Source: an uncultured Clostridia bacterium
Lineage (GTDB): Bacteria > Bacillota > Clostridia > Oscillospirales > CAG-272
Assembly: GCA_947627815.1 (NCBI GenBank)
Contig: CANQXN010000028.1
Span: forward strand, 1 to 15,362
Reading direction: 5' to 3'
Length of the DNA stretch: 15,362 nucleotides
Shown: positions 1-7,553 of the stretch, in pieces
Layout of the letters: every line of letters starts with the position of its first letter
Numbering within the stretch: position 1 is the first letter of the stretch
The notes under the pieces: generated by a model
The model's input: the letters and a program-made list of their open reading frames with translations, nothing else
Databases searched by the model: none
What the model was told of the DNA's origin: nothing
Program-made: the position numbers and the translations under genes

Positions 1-29
1 TGAGGGTTCGAATCCTTCTCCCGCTGCCA
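1..29 (+). tRNA. tRNA gene, 3' end only (isotype undetermined)
   Basis: The window opens inside a tRNA. A T-arm is visible (GAGGG, loop TTCGAAT, CCTTC), followed by a 7-nt acceptor strand TCCCGCT, discriminator G and an encoded CCA ending at 29. The T-stem pairs with one G-T wobble. The anticodon lies upstream of the window, so the amino acid cannot be read. A G discriminator is compatible with several isotypes. Confidence 0.85.
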
Positions 30-30
30 T

Positions 31-74
31 AAGACCCGGAAATGCTTTTACCAAGGCGTTTCCGGGTCTTTGCA
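31..74 (+). terminator. Terminator/stem-loop after the tRNA
   Basis: A 15-bp inverted repeat (31-45 with 56-70, one wobble) begins 2 nt after the tRNA CCA and ends in CTTT. It is a good intrinsic terminator for the tRNA transcript, though its T-tract is short. Confidence 0.7.
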
Positions 75-120
75 TATTCGGGAGATATAAAGACACGACA
101 TTTTTCGGGGGTGTGGGGAA

Positions 121-1572
121 ATGAAGATATGTCCCAACTGCGGGAACGCCGTGGACGACGGGGCGAACTTCTGCAAAAAGTGCGGGGCGCGGGTCCGGGA
201 ACAGCCGGCCACCCCCTCCGGCAAAAAGAAGAAATCAAAGGGCAATGCCGTCGGAATCCTTGTTCTGGTCCTTCTCACTCTGGCGGTCATCGGAAGCCTC
301 TCGGAGAAATACTTACAGGATAAGGACAAGGACCCCACCGACGCCACCCAGGAGGCGGGGAATGCGGCGGACCTTCCCACCGAGGAGGACAGCGGCGGCT
401 TTGACAAGGGCCGGATCGACGGTGGCTGGTATGTGAACGAGTGGGCGGAGCTTTGCTTCGACATGAGCGGCTGGAGCGAGGGCGACCGGAGCGACTATGC
501 CCTCTATTCCGGCGAAGGCGGCATCATCGGCGCCGTCCTCAAAGACGACGCCACCGGAGCGCAGGCCGTCGTGGGCTTTGAGGAGCTCGACGGCACGAAC
601 CGCCTCATAACGGAGGAAATATACCTGGATACCGGCATTGACCCCATTATGGAGCAATTTCAGGACCAGGGCCTTACGTATACCGCTTCGGAGTACATAG
701 ACACCACCGTTGCCGGAAATCCCTACAAGACAGTGACTTTTACCGTCACGGAGTACGGGGCCGTGGCGTCCCTGTACGCGCGAAAGTACGACGGTTACAT
801 GGTGCTCCTCATTGTGGTGGCCCACAACGCCGCGGAGGGAGAAGCTGTCATCGGCCGCTTCCACCGGAGCGTCACTGAGGCACCCCCGGATGACCCCGGC
901 GTCCCTGATCCCACCCAGGGGGGCCTCGTCTACACCGACGGGCGGATACCGCATTACACGGGCGTCTCTCCCCAGTGGGAGAAAATTCGATATGAGTGGA
1001 AGCGCCAGGACGGAAACGGGACGCTCTGGATGGAACTGAACCTTGACGCCGAAATGTACCGACACTACCAGAGCCTGGAGCGGTACCAGGGTGTGGAGAA
1101 TTACCACTATTACACCGATGACGCCAACAACAGGGCTATCGTCGCCGAGATGGTCCGGCTTTTCCGGCAGGTCTCCGGGGATATCCAATACAGCGAGGAC
1201 GACACGGTCCGGGAGGTCGCTAATTTCGTCCAGAATGTCATTACATATGAGACAGACGCGGACACCACCGGGTGGGAGGATTACCCCAGATACCCCATCG
1301 AGACGCTGTACGAGCGCCGGGGCGACTGCGAGGACACCAGTATCCTCATGGCCGCGCTCCTGCGGGAGCTGGGCTATGAGGTGGGATTCTTCCACCTCCC
1401 CAATCACGTGGCCATGGCCCTGAGGGCAACGGACGACTACTCCGCCGGAGCGTACTATGAGATCGACGGCCACCGCTATCTCTACATCGAGAGCACCGCC
1501 ACCGGCTGGAACATCGGCGACATCCCGGATGGAATGATGGACGTGGAGGCGACCTTCTACCCCCTCCAGTGA
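121..1572 (+). CDS. Membrane-anchored zinc-ribbon protein with transglutaminase-like domain
   Basis: The 483-aa protein begins with a zinc ribbon with two CxxC pairs (C4/C7 and C18/C21, residues 4-21). A Lys-rich linker follows, then one transmembrane helix (about 42-60), which suggests an extracytoplasmic C-terminal part. After an acidic spacer and a middle region of unknown fold comes a C-terminal transglutaminase/protease-like domain (about 350-480). Its candidate catalytic Cys is C403 (RRGDCEDTS) and His is H429 (PNHVAMAL); an acidic third residue is D449 or E457. Such domains are cysteine peptidases or cross-linkers, but the substrate here is unknown. The start follows a weak G-rich ribosome binding site (GGGGTGTGGGG). 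The gene is GC-rich like the right host flank and is followed by a hairpin terminator at 1613. Long antisense ORFs over it are shadows. Confidence 0.88.
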   Translation: MKICPNCGNAVDDGANFCKKCGARVREQPATPSGKKKKSKGNAVGILVLVLLTLAVIGSLSEKYLQDKDKDPTDATQEAGNAADLPTEEDSGGFDKGRIDGGWYVNEWAELCFDMSGWSEGDRSDYALYSGEGGIIGAVLKDDATGAQAVVGFEELDGTNRLITEEIYLDTGIDPIMEQFQDQGLTYTASEYIDTTVAGNPYKTVTFTVTEYGAVASLYARKYDGYMVLLIVVAHNAAEGEAVIGRFHRSVTEAPPDDPGVPDPTQGGLVYTDGRIPHYTGVSPQWEKIRYEWKRQDGNGTLWMELNLDAEMYRHYQSLERYQGVENYHYYTDDANNRAIVAEMVRLFRQVSGDIQYSEDDTVREVANFVQNVITYETDADTTGWEDYPRYPIETLYERRGDCEDTSILMAALLRELGYEVGFFHLPNHVAMALRATDDYSAGAYYEIDGHRYLYIESTATGWNIGDIPDGMMDVEATFYPLQ

Positions 1573-1612
1573 CCCCCGCTTTTCGACTAAAATATATCGG
1601 AGGAAAGGGATC

Positions 1613-1648
1613 GGAAGGGGAACCGTCAGGGTTCCCCTTCCATTTAAA
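1613..1648 (+). terminator. Intrinsic terminator after the transglutaminase-like gene
   Basis: A perfect 12-bp stem (1613-1624 with 1630-1641) with a 5-nt loop is followed by ATTTAAAT. It lies 40 bp after the stop at 1572. The T-tract is weak, so termination efficiency is uncertain. Confidence 0.6.
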
Positions 1649-1652
1649 TCAA

Positions 1653-1700
1653 CCCCCGGCGCTCCGCGCCGGGGGCGCCCTTTGCCCATGGCAAAGGGCG
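1653..1700. repeat. Two adjacent GC-rich hairpins, repeat-like intergenic element
   Basis: Two further perfect stems follow directly. The first has a 10-bp stem (1653-1662 with 1666-1675) and a 3-nt loop. The second has an 11-bp stem (1676-1686 with 1690-1700). Back-to-back palindromes between a gene and ssrA's terminator look like a dispersed intergenic repeat of the host, but no second copy is present here to prove it. Confidence 0.5.
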
Positions 1701-1702
1701 TA

Positions 1703-1756
1703 GCCTCCACCACGAAAAAAACCGCCCCAAAGGGCGGTCTTTTTCGTGGTGGAGGC
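1703..1756 (-). terminator. Native ssrA terminator stranded at the left junction, inside a larger palindrome
   Basis: On the minus strand a 6-bp GC stem (1737-1732 with 1727-1722, plus one A-T pair) is followed by seven T (1721-1715), a canonical terminator. Before the insertion it would have directly followed the CCA end of ssrA. Its flanks extend the palindrome to 1703-1756, because an inverted copy of the ssrA 3' end (GCCTCCACCACG, 1703-1714) lies beyond the T-tract. In its present position it is separated from ssrA by the 12-kb element. Confidence 0.75.
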
Positions 1757-1760
1757 GGCG
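1747..1760. repeat. attL: left copy of the 14-bp attachment core
   Basis: TGGTGGAGGCGGCG is identical to 13735-13748, where it forms the 3' end of ssrA including CCA. The bases on its left continue into the ssrA terminator. The bases on its right (CTTGACCACT) belong to the element. It marks the left boundary of the insertion. Confidence 0.85.
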
Positions 1761-2136
1761 CTTGACCACTCATTATCACGGAAAATACGATATGACTTGA
1801 CTGGATAAAATCATCTTCCAGTGTCATGTGGCCTTGATTTCCAATCAAGGCTCTTAACTGTATTTTGGATTAGTTTGAGAATACAGAAAAACTTTGTTTC
1901 TATTGTCCCGCTACTTATGCCGTTAAAATGGCAGGTGACGACCTCCCGCACTATCTCATTTTAACGGAATATTTGATGTCTGTTTCATCGACGCTATACT
2001 CGACCTCTCATCTTCCAATTTTCCGCTTCCGCTCTGTTGGTAGCGCCCGGTATTATCGTTTGCGGTAAATATATATTCTTTTACTGACAGCTCACGGAGT
2101 CCGCACTCTATGGGCTGAATTTTATTTAAGGGTGAT
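1761..2136. other. Left-end noncoding region of the element with several inverted repeats
   Basis: No convincing gene is visible in these 376 bp. Inverted repeats present are: AATGA-type attP arm ACCACTCATT (1765-1774); a 9-bp stem at 1831-1839/1843-1851; a 7-bp stem at 1858-1864/1880-1886; and an 11-bp repeat CCGTTAAAATG / CATTTTAACGG at 1920-1930/1957-1967 with a 26-nt spacer. They could be recombinase-accessory sites, operators or RNA hairpins. Confidence 0.55.
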
Positions 2137-2139
2137 ATG

Positions 2140-2487
2140 ATGCTCTACATCGTAGGTACAAAACGCGAAGCCAACGCGCTTAAACAAAGACTCCCAAAGC
2201 CTGTTTTTGATAAGCTCCTTCAGGATATTTCCGCCTTGGACCATGAATACGGGGAAACCCGTGACTATCACAAATACGGCGGCTGCTCCCTGGTAGCCGA
2301 AACCTTGGAGGACGTGAAAAAAATAACTGCATATATCGACTTCAATAGACATCCATGTGAATGGGTCGAAATAATCAAATCCGACATCGACTATCTTGGC
2401 GCGCTGTATCTGATAAATAACGATTACTCTGTTATGGCCTATATGCCCGTCTCCATTGCTCCTGACTCAATTTTACAGGAATTATAA
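2140..2487 (+). CDS. Orphan hypothetical protein, 115 aa
   Basis: I do not recognise this protein. It is small, soluble-looking and acidic in the middle (DISALDHEYGETRDYHKYGG), with no transmembrane segment, signal peptide or known motif. Two consecutive ATG codons occur at 2137 and 2140. A ribosome binding site AAGGGTG (2128-2134) is 5 nt from the second and only 2 nt from the first, so the second is preferred. It is the leftmost gene of the element, transcribed toward the interior and convergent with the 765-aa gene. Both end at a shared hairpin (2496-2527). Codon and base composition match the element rather than the GC-rich host. Confidence 0.72.
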   Translation: MLYIVGTKREANALKQRLPKPVFDKLLQDISALDHEYGETRDYHKYGGCSLVAETLEDVKKITAYIDFNRHPCEWVEIIKSDIDYLGALYLINNDYSVMAYMPVSIAPDSILQEL

Positions 2488-2527
2488 AAAAGTCAATACC
2501 CCTGTCCCACCTCCGGGACAGGGGTAT
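2485..2527. terminator. Shared terminator between convergent genes
   Basis: A perfect 13-bp stem (2496-2508 with 2515-2527) has a 6-nt loop. On the minus strand it is followed by TGACTTTTTT (2494-2485), so it is strongest for the 765-aa gene, which stops 63 bp before it. It also lies 8 bp after the stop of the plus-strand gene. Confidence 0.8.
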
Positions 2528-2589
2528 CGATATTCTGCGGAACATAGAAAACCTACAAAGGGATTTGTATGTTCCGGTGAAAGGACAAG

Positions 2590-4887
2590 TTATCTTGCCT
2601 CCACCTCTTTGCCAGTCAGGTATTTAATAATGTCTATCCAAAAAGTCTGTCGTTTTTTCGCCTCAGAATCGGAGCTTGCCAGATGCGCACTGACGCGGCA
2701 GTCCCCCGCGAGGATGCAAACATAGTAATTTTTTCCACTAATATTAATTTGCACAGCATCGATTTGCTGAAGGTCAAAGGAAAACCTCTCTTTTTGCAAT
2801 GTGTTAGCAATAATCCTTTTATCTGTCAGAACAAAGCCCTCTTTTGCGCTTCCGAATATGGTTTGGTCACGTATCAAAATCGGAAATTCTCCTGCCCCAA
2901 TGTTGGCATACGCCATTTTGACTTTATCGAGCTTCTTTTGAAAATCAGCATTACCGGCAACTGCAAACGCGGACGTTAAATCATATTTTCCCAAAAGCGA
3001 CTTTACTTCAAGTACCAAATCGGTATGGTCCACAGTTTGGACGCTGTCTTCCTGCCCTGACGATGTCCCAGCTGCCCCATAAGAAACATTATCGTCATTA
3101 GATGCTGATCCCGTCTGCTCATCGGGCGTAGTCTGCTGTGCCTCATTGAATACTGTCTCGTTATAAGCCGATTGACTATTTGCCTGTTTCCCACCAAAAA
3201 ATCCCCATTTTTTATCACCTTTTGCGGCTTGTTCATTTCGAATAACCTCCATCGCTGACGCAATATCTGGATGAATGACCCTGCCATCAAGAGTCAGCTT
3301 CATGTAAATGCCTCTTTTGGTGATTTTTGAAGCCATAGCGAGCTTTCCCTTTTCTTTGGCCACTCCGTAGTCAGCTGCGAGTCTTACATTTTCAGGCTTC
3401 AAGTTGGAAAATGCGGTAATGAACTCCTCTTTATCTTTTGTGCGGCCAGTTTTCCGTACCACCTCAATATTTTTTGTGATCGTGCTTGTGTCAGTTACAG
3501 ATGTTTGAATATAAATCTCTTTGAATCGTTTAAAATCCTCTTCTGACCAAATCTGCTCAATGCGTTTATGTACTATATCTACATAATACTTTTTTACAGT
3601 GCTTGAGGCATTATAGGCTTTGATTTCATCAAGCAGTTTGTTGCACTCATCCTCATTGCACATCAGCATTTCGTAATCTTTTAAGTATCCATACTTAATA
3701 AAAAGTTTATCAAGATATTCCTTGTCAATTGAGTCAATCTTATTAAGTATCGGCTCAATAAACGGCATCTTGATATCATCTGCTGTATCGTATGTCGTAA
3801 CGGCTTCACGTAATTTGAAACACGAATCTTTATCGGCGACATCAACATTCCTGCAAAGACGCGAAAGATAGTCCTTGTCAAGTTGATTCAGCGTCTCATT
3901 CGTTGTGATGCCATACTCTGCCATTATCTCCTTGATTTTTTTCTTGGCTGTCTGGCTGGCTGTATCAGAAGTACGGGCTGAGCCTGTGTAGACCTGTGCT
4001 ATAATTTTTTTTACACTTTCCGTTAAATCAACATGGAATCGCTTGCTGATATTCCACACGTTTTTGCGCTCATCTGTATAGTTCTCAAATATGTATTCCA
4101 GAATGTCTATTTTGTACGGAAAGGCGGTAAACGCCTTAACAAGCAGCTCCTGCCTTTTTTCCGGTACATTTTTTGCACTGTCTAACAAAGCTTCTGCCTT
4201 ATCCTTGTCAAATGGAGAATATCTGTACTTTTTGCCCAGCAATTTGTTAATAAGATTCATATGGGCATTGTAGCTGAAGAGAATCGTGTCTCTCAAACCA
4301 CCGACCAATGTGTTTATTGTACCATTAGACGAATATAAGGAGCTGAGACTATTGCTGGCTTCAATGCTGGAACCCAAATTACCAACAGCATTGACGAAAC
4401 TATGGCCTGCACCGGAAAGCATATTCAGCGCTCCTGCTTGCATTGCGCCTCCAATTGCTCCACCCATGCCAAAACCGCCGCCAACATAACGGCCCCGGTT
4501 TTCTTTTCGCTCTGCCCGGTACTCAGCCGCTTCGCTTTGCTTATCAAGAATGTCATAGTAGATATCTTCAATTTCAACAAACGCATTGTCTGCCTGAGTG
4601 TAATCTACGCACTCCTTTTCATATGAGGCCTTACTCATATCAAATATCCCAAGGTCTCTCAGCTCTCCATATAACCGGTCCGTGGCATACCTTGCCACAA
4701 GCTCCGTTGTCTTCTTCCGGCCAGCAACATTAATAACATTGTCGATTTTGCCGCATTCCTTGTACCATCTCCGGAATTCATTTTCTGCCTGGCTCATTGC
4801 GTCCCACGCCGCCTGTTGAAAATCGAAAAATCTCTCGGTCGCATCGTCAAACACGACCTTTTGCCCAAATAAAGTATACTCGCTCAT
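2590..4887 (-). CDS. Large cargo protein with glycine-rich segment and C-terminal PH-like domain, 765 aa
   Basis: No named family is recognised over the full length. From the N-terminus: a mixed alpha-rich region (1-130); a glycine/alanine-rich hydrophobic segment (about 131-175, RYVGGGFGMGGAIGGAMQAG then GAGHSFVNAVGNLGSSI), resembling glycine-zipper stretches that can touch membranes; a long helical, charged middle (about 200-590) with many DxxD/ExxK patches; a low-complexity Gln/Ser/Asn linker (about 590-645); and a C-terminal domain (668-765) with EGFVLTDKRIIA, the hallmark of bacterial PH-like domains. The start at 4887 is chosen because AGGAGG lies 8 nt upstream; an upstream in-frame ATG has no such site and falls just inside the transcript start. 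It has a perfect consensus promoter and a divergent XRE regulator. Tight control of a large, possibly membrane-acting protein fits a defence or toxic cargo function (inference). Confidence 0.85.
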   Translation of the reverse strand: MSEYTLFGQKVVFDDATERFFDFQQAAWDAMSQAENEFRRWYKECGKIDNVINVAGRKKTTELVARYATDRLYGELRDLGIFDMSKASYEKECVDYTQADNAFVEIEDIYYDILDKQSEAAEYRAERKENRGRYVGGGFGMGGAIGGAMQAGALNMLSGAGHSFVNAVGNLGSSIEASNSLSSLYSSNGTINTLVGGLRDTILFSYNAHMNLINKLLGKKYRYSPFDKDKAEALLDSAKNVPEKRQELLVKAFTAFPYKIDILEYIFENYTDERKNVWNISKRFHVDLTESVKKIIAQVYTGSARTSDTASQTAKKKIKEIMAEYGITTNETLNQLDKDYLSRLCRNVDVADKDSCFKLREAVTTYDTADDIKMPFIEPILNKIDSIDKEYLDKLFIKYGYLKDYEMLMCNEDECNKLLDEIKAYNASSTVKKYYVDIVHKRIEQIWSEEDFKRFKEIYIQTSVTDTSTITKNIEVVRKTGRTKDKEEFITAFSNLKPENVRLAADYGVAKEKGKLAMASKITKRGIYMKLTLDGRVIHPDIASAMEVIRNEQAAKGDKKWGFFGGKQANSQSAYNETVFNEAQQTTPDEQTGSASNDDNVSYGAAGTSSGQEDSVQTVDHTDLVLEVKSLLGKYDLTSAFAVAGNADFQKKLDKVKMAYANIGAGEFPILIRDQTIFGSAKEGFVLTDKRIIANTLQKERFSFDLQQIDAVQINISGKNYYVCILAGDCRVSAHLASSDSEAKKRQTFWIDIIKYLTGKEVEAR

Positions 4888-4946
4888 GTATTGTCCTCCT
4901 GTCTTATTTCTACTTTTGCCATTTCTTATTCTCAAATGTTGCAATT

Positions 4947-4975
4947 ATTATATCACGCCCAGTGAGCCGTGTCAA
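4947..4975 (-). promoter_or_regulatory. Perfect-consensus sigma-A promoter of the 765-aa gene
   Basis: On the minus strand TTGACA (4975-4970), a 17-nt spacer and TATAAT (4952-4947) give an exact consensus match; transcription would start near 4940. An 8-bp palindrome AAGCGCTT (4982-4989) directly behind the -35 is a candidate site for the divergent XRE protein. The divergent region (4888-5048) also holds a weaker plus-strand -10 (TACAAT, 5022-5027) for the XRE gene. Confidence 0.85.
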
Positions 4976-5048
4976 CGCTATAAGCGCTTTGCTTGAACGC
5001 CTAAAGTGGCTATCCTCCATTTACAATAAGTGTTGGGGGTGTTCACTC

Positions 5049-5354
5049 ATGATAAATGGATTGCCGGATAAATTGCGGACGGCGAGGATAAAGAATGGTT
5101 ATTCACAAAGGGATGTCGCCAAGATGTTAAAGATATCTCCGTCCATCGTCTCTGGTTACGAGACGGGTGAGCGCACACCCAGCGTTGAGATACTTTTGTC
5201 GCTCGCCTACTTATACAAGTGCAGTACCGACTATCTGCTTGGCCGAAGATCCGACGATCCGTCAAATACCTTGAGCGTTGATGGCCTGACTGACGAACAG
5301 ATCCAGGCTATAGTAGGATTGGTACGTGTCATGCGTAAGCAAAATCCCCAGTGA
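5049..5354 (+). CDS. XRE-family HTH transcriptional regulator, 101 aa
   Basis: A Cro/CI-type helix-turn-helix covers about residues 5-62. The core is LRTARIKNGYSQRDVAKMLK, then ISPSIVSGYETGERTPS and the typical YLYKCSTDYLLGR end of the domain. A short C-terminal helix (about 70-101) may dimerise. The start ATG at 5049 is preceded by GGGGGTG (5035-5041); the open frame extends upstream into the divergent gene but without a ribosome binding site. It is divergent from the 765-aa gene across 161 bp. It most likely binds that intergenic region and controls both genes (inference). Single-domain regulators of this kind often keep cargo or toxin genes silent until a signal relieves repression. Confidence 0.92.
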   Translation: MINGLPDKLRTARIKNGYSQRDVAKMLKISPSIVSGYETGERTPSVEILLSLAYLYKCSTDYLLGRRSDDPSNTLSVDGLTDEQIQAIVGLVRVMRKQNPQ

Positions 5355-5410
5355 GAGGTTGACCGACTGAGGATTTGATAGGCATTTTCACCTCCACTAC
5401 ACCTTAACGC

Positions 5411-5451
5411 AAAAATCCCCCATAGGAGGCCATAAGCCTTTCCTATGGGGG
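5411..5451 (-). terminator. Terminator of serine recombinase 1 operon
   Basis: An 11-bp stem (5417-5427 with 5441-5451), extended by GGC/GCC inside, is followed on the minus strand by ATTTTTGCG. It lies 50 bp beyond the recombinase stop at 5502 and ends the leftward operon. Confidence 0.78.
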
Positions 5452-5501
5452 CATAGGTAGAATATTTACTTATTGTCTCTGATAATACGGATGGTGACAG
5501 C

Positions 5502-6953
5502 TCATATCTTCAATTCCACCGTCACGCTCTCATTGCTGACAAGTATTTTTTCGATATACGTCGCCAGCACCTCCCGCACCTCAGGTTCATCGGATTTTAT
5601 CAAAACGTTTGCCAATTTGTTTTTCAGTTTTTTCAAATTCTTTTCATCTATGGCGGGAATGGTCCGGGTCAATGTCTGGAGCTGTGCTTTCAGAGAAGCC
5701 TCCTTCTGCTCTAACTGGTGGAGCCTTTCGACCAGGGCCTCAGAATACCCGCCTTCCAGGCTTCGGGTGATATTATCTATCCTTTTGCTGACGCTTATAA
5801 GTTGTTTTCGAATCGATTGGGTATCTGCATCATAACCGCCCTCTTTAATGTTTTTGTTAAGCAGAGGGAGGTCAGCTTGCTTCATAAGATTATTTACAAC
5901 AACGACAGCCGTATACTCTTCCAGTCCCTTAGCCGGAATATCCTTTGTGGGGCAGGCACCGCCCTTGTGATTTGGGCAGGCATAGGTGGCGTACTTCCTG
6001 CCGTGTGATGTTGTGACCTTGCCGACCATATATGCTCCGCACTTGGCGCATTTTAGCCTCTTGAGGCTGCCCAGCATATAGTGGTGGCGGCTCTTGGTAT
6101 CGGCTCGGCCCTCACTGCGACGAGACAGCTTTTTCTGTACGTCCATGAAATCTTCCATTGGTATGATCTCCGGGCATCCGTTCTCTACCACGATGTGTTT
6201 TTCGTCTGGCTTGTAAGCGTGGTTATTGTGATGCCCCTTACTGTTCTTGGCCTTACGCCTGTTCCAACGATAGGTGCCTACGTACTTCTCCTGAGTCAAT
6301 ATATTGTGGAACGAATTCTTAGTAAAGGGTTTACCTGCCTTCGTTTGAAATCCTCTCCCATTCAAGTATTCGGCCATCTTTTTGTAGGAGTAACCAAGGC
6401 GGAATAGCCTGAATATTTCTCTGACAGTGTTGGCCTCTTCCTCATTAATAATGAGTTTGCCATTGCTGTCCACGTCGTATCCCAGAGGCGGGATGCCGCC
6501 GCAATGTTTGGCATTTTTCGCTTTGACTGTCATTCCAGCATGGGTTTTCCGCTTGTTCTGGCGGATGTAATATTCATTTAGCGTATCGGTAAACGTCTCG
6601 GTGAGCCATCCCTCGTCTGAATCCGGGAGAGGCTCTGAAACACTGATGATTTTAATACCCATATCGTTCAACTTTGATTTGTAAAATGCCGCATCGGTTA
6701 CGTTTCGGAATAACCGGCTGAGGTCGTAGACGATGATTGTCTCCCAGTCTGGGCCATTCACGGCTTCCTTCACCATACGCTGAAACTCAGGCCTCTGAAC
6801 ATTGGTTGCTGAATGGGCTTCGTCAACAAATTCTTGTAACAGTGTCAGGCCCGTGCGGCTGCAGTACTCTGTAATGGCCGCTCTCTGGTACTCGATGGAG
6901 TTTTCTGTCTGGTTATCGGTGGAATAACGCATATAGGATACACAGCTTTTCAT
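5502..6953 (-). CDS. Large serine recombinase 1 (site-specific integrase/excisionase), 483 aa
   Basis: The N-terminal resolvase catalytic domain (about 3-145) has the nucleophile Ser11 in YMRYSTDNQ, with supporting arginines in DLSRLFRN (R80, R83). A recombinase domain follows (about 150-260, GGIPPLGYDVD), then a zinc ribbon with C302, C305, C326 and C334 (CxxC-x20-C-x7-C). Next are a coiled-coil stretch (about 375-430) and a C-terminal DNA-binding/oligomerisation part. The length is normal for phage and ICE integrases of this family and close to SCC CcrA. Such enzymes join attP and attB by double-strand cleavage through a Ser-DNA bond. It is the last gene of the helicase operon but is separated from the preceding gene by a terminator-like hairpin (6975-7020). 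A GTGAGG site lies 9 nt before the ATG. All key residues are present, so it is probably active. Confidence 0.95.
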   Translation of the reverse strand: MKSCVSYMRYSTDNQTENSIEYQRAAITEYCSRTGLTLLQEFVDEAHSATNVQRPEFQRMVKEAVNGPDWETIIVYDLSRLFRNVTDAAFYKSKLNDMGIKIISVSEPLPDSDEGWLTETFTDTLNEYYIRQNKRKTHAGMTVKAKNAKHCGGIPPLGYDVDSNGKLIINEEEANTVREIFRLFRLGYSYKKMAEYLNGRGFQTKAGKPFTKNSFHNILTQEKYVGTYRWNRRKAKNSKGHHNNHAYKPDEKHIVVENGCPEIIPMEDFMDVQKKLSRRSEGRADTKSRHHYMLGSLKRLKCAKCGAYMVGKVTTSHGRKYATYACPNHKGGACPTKDIPAKGLEEYTAVVVVNNLMKQADLPLLNKNIKEGGYDADTQSIRKQLISVSKRIDNITRSLEGGYSEALVERLHQLEQKEASLKAQLQTLTRTIPAIDEKNLKKLKNKLANVLIKSDEPEVREVLATYIEKILVSNESVTVELKI

Positions 6954-6974
6954 GTGCCGAACCTCACTTTCTGA

Positions 6975-7020
6975 TAGAAAATAGCAAAGCGGCGCAAGGA
7001 AATGACCCTATGCGCCGCTT
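6975..7020 (-). terminator. Terminator/attenuator just ahead of recombinase 1
   Basis: A perfect 10-bp stem (7020-7011 with 6996-6987) with a 14-nt loop is followed on the minus strand by TTTGCTATTTTC. It sits between the 144-aa gene (stop 7049) and the recombinase start (6953). It would limit read-through from the upstream operon into the recombinase. Confidence 0.75.
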
Positions 7021-7048
7021 AGTGATGGTGGAAAAGTTACTTCTCTGC

Positions 7049-7483
7049 TTAGGTGGCGGGATTGGAACCACTGTTCATATCAATCAGGGCTACCGTGGTG
7101 CCATCGGACAGGGACGTAATTTTAATATTGGTGAATGAGAGGGAGACACGCTGTCCAAAGGGCAGACTGAATAACTGGGTAAGCAGCTGAACCGTAGCGG
7201 AGGCGTAAGCGATCCTTCCCTCTTTATCATCCTTCAATTGAACGGTGATGGCAGCGGGAAATGATAGTTGCTTAGCAACAATGACCAGGTCCATCTGAGC
7301 AACGGGTAAAATGGCGGCACTATTGTCCAGACCCAGCGTGGAGACGAGGCCTCTTGAGAACTTGATACGTCTTCCGTTTTTCTCGGAATTCACAATGTTG
7401 AAGGACAGGTAATTAAACCCGGGAACAAAAGTTTTTGGAAGACTCACTGCTTTGGCAGCTTCTTCAATTTTAGAAATATCCAT
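7049..7483 (-). CDS. Orphan hypothetical protein, 144 aa
   Basis: I do not recognise this family. The start at 7483 (MDISKIEEAAKAVSLPK) is chosen because AAGGAG (7493-7498) lies 9 nt upstream; 17 more in-frame residues upstream contain the ribosome binding site itself and are not protein-like. The protein is rich in short beta-strand patterns (MDLVIVAKQLSFPAAITVQL, QRVSLSFTNIKITSLSDGTT), with no transmembrane helix, signal peptide or cysteine. This looks like a compact beta-sandwich or OB-like fold (inference). It is cotranscribed with the DUF927 helicase upstream, so a role in replication or recombination is plausible but unproven. Confidence 0.8.
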   Translation of the reverse strand: MDISKIEEAAKAVSLPKTFVPGFNYLSFNIVNSEKNGRRIKFSRGLVSTLGLDNSAAILPVAQMDLVIVAKQLSFPAAITVQLKDDKEGRIAYASATVQLLTQLFSLPFGQRVSLSFTNIKITSLSDGTTVALIDMNSGSNPAT

Positions 7484-7553
7484 AATGTGGATGCTCCTTT
7501 CTGATTTTATAGAATTGGCGGAGAACCAATACATAAGTCCACCGCCCTTATAT

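Noticed and set aside
313..1848. 511-codon open frame on the minus strand
   Set aside because: It is fully antisense to the zinc-ribbon/transglutaminase gene, has no ribosome binding site and no domain; a typical shadow in GC-rich DNA.
4797..5048. 84-codon N-terminal extension of the XRE gene
   Set aside because: It runs antisense into the divergent 765-aa gene and through its promoter; the HTH domain starts at the ATG at 5049, which has a ribosome binding site.
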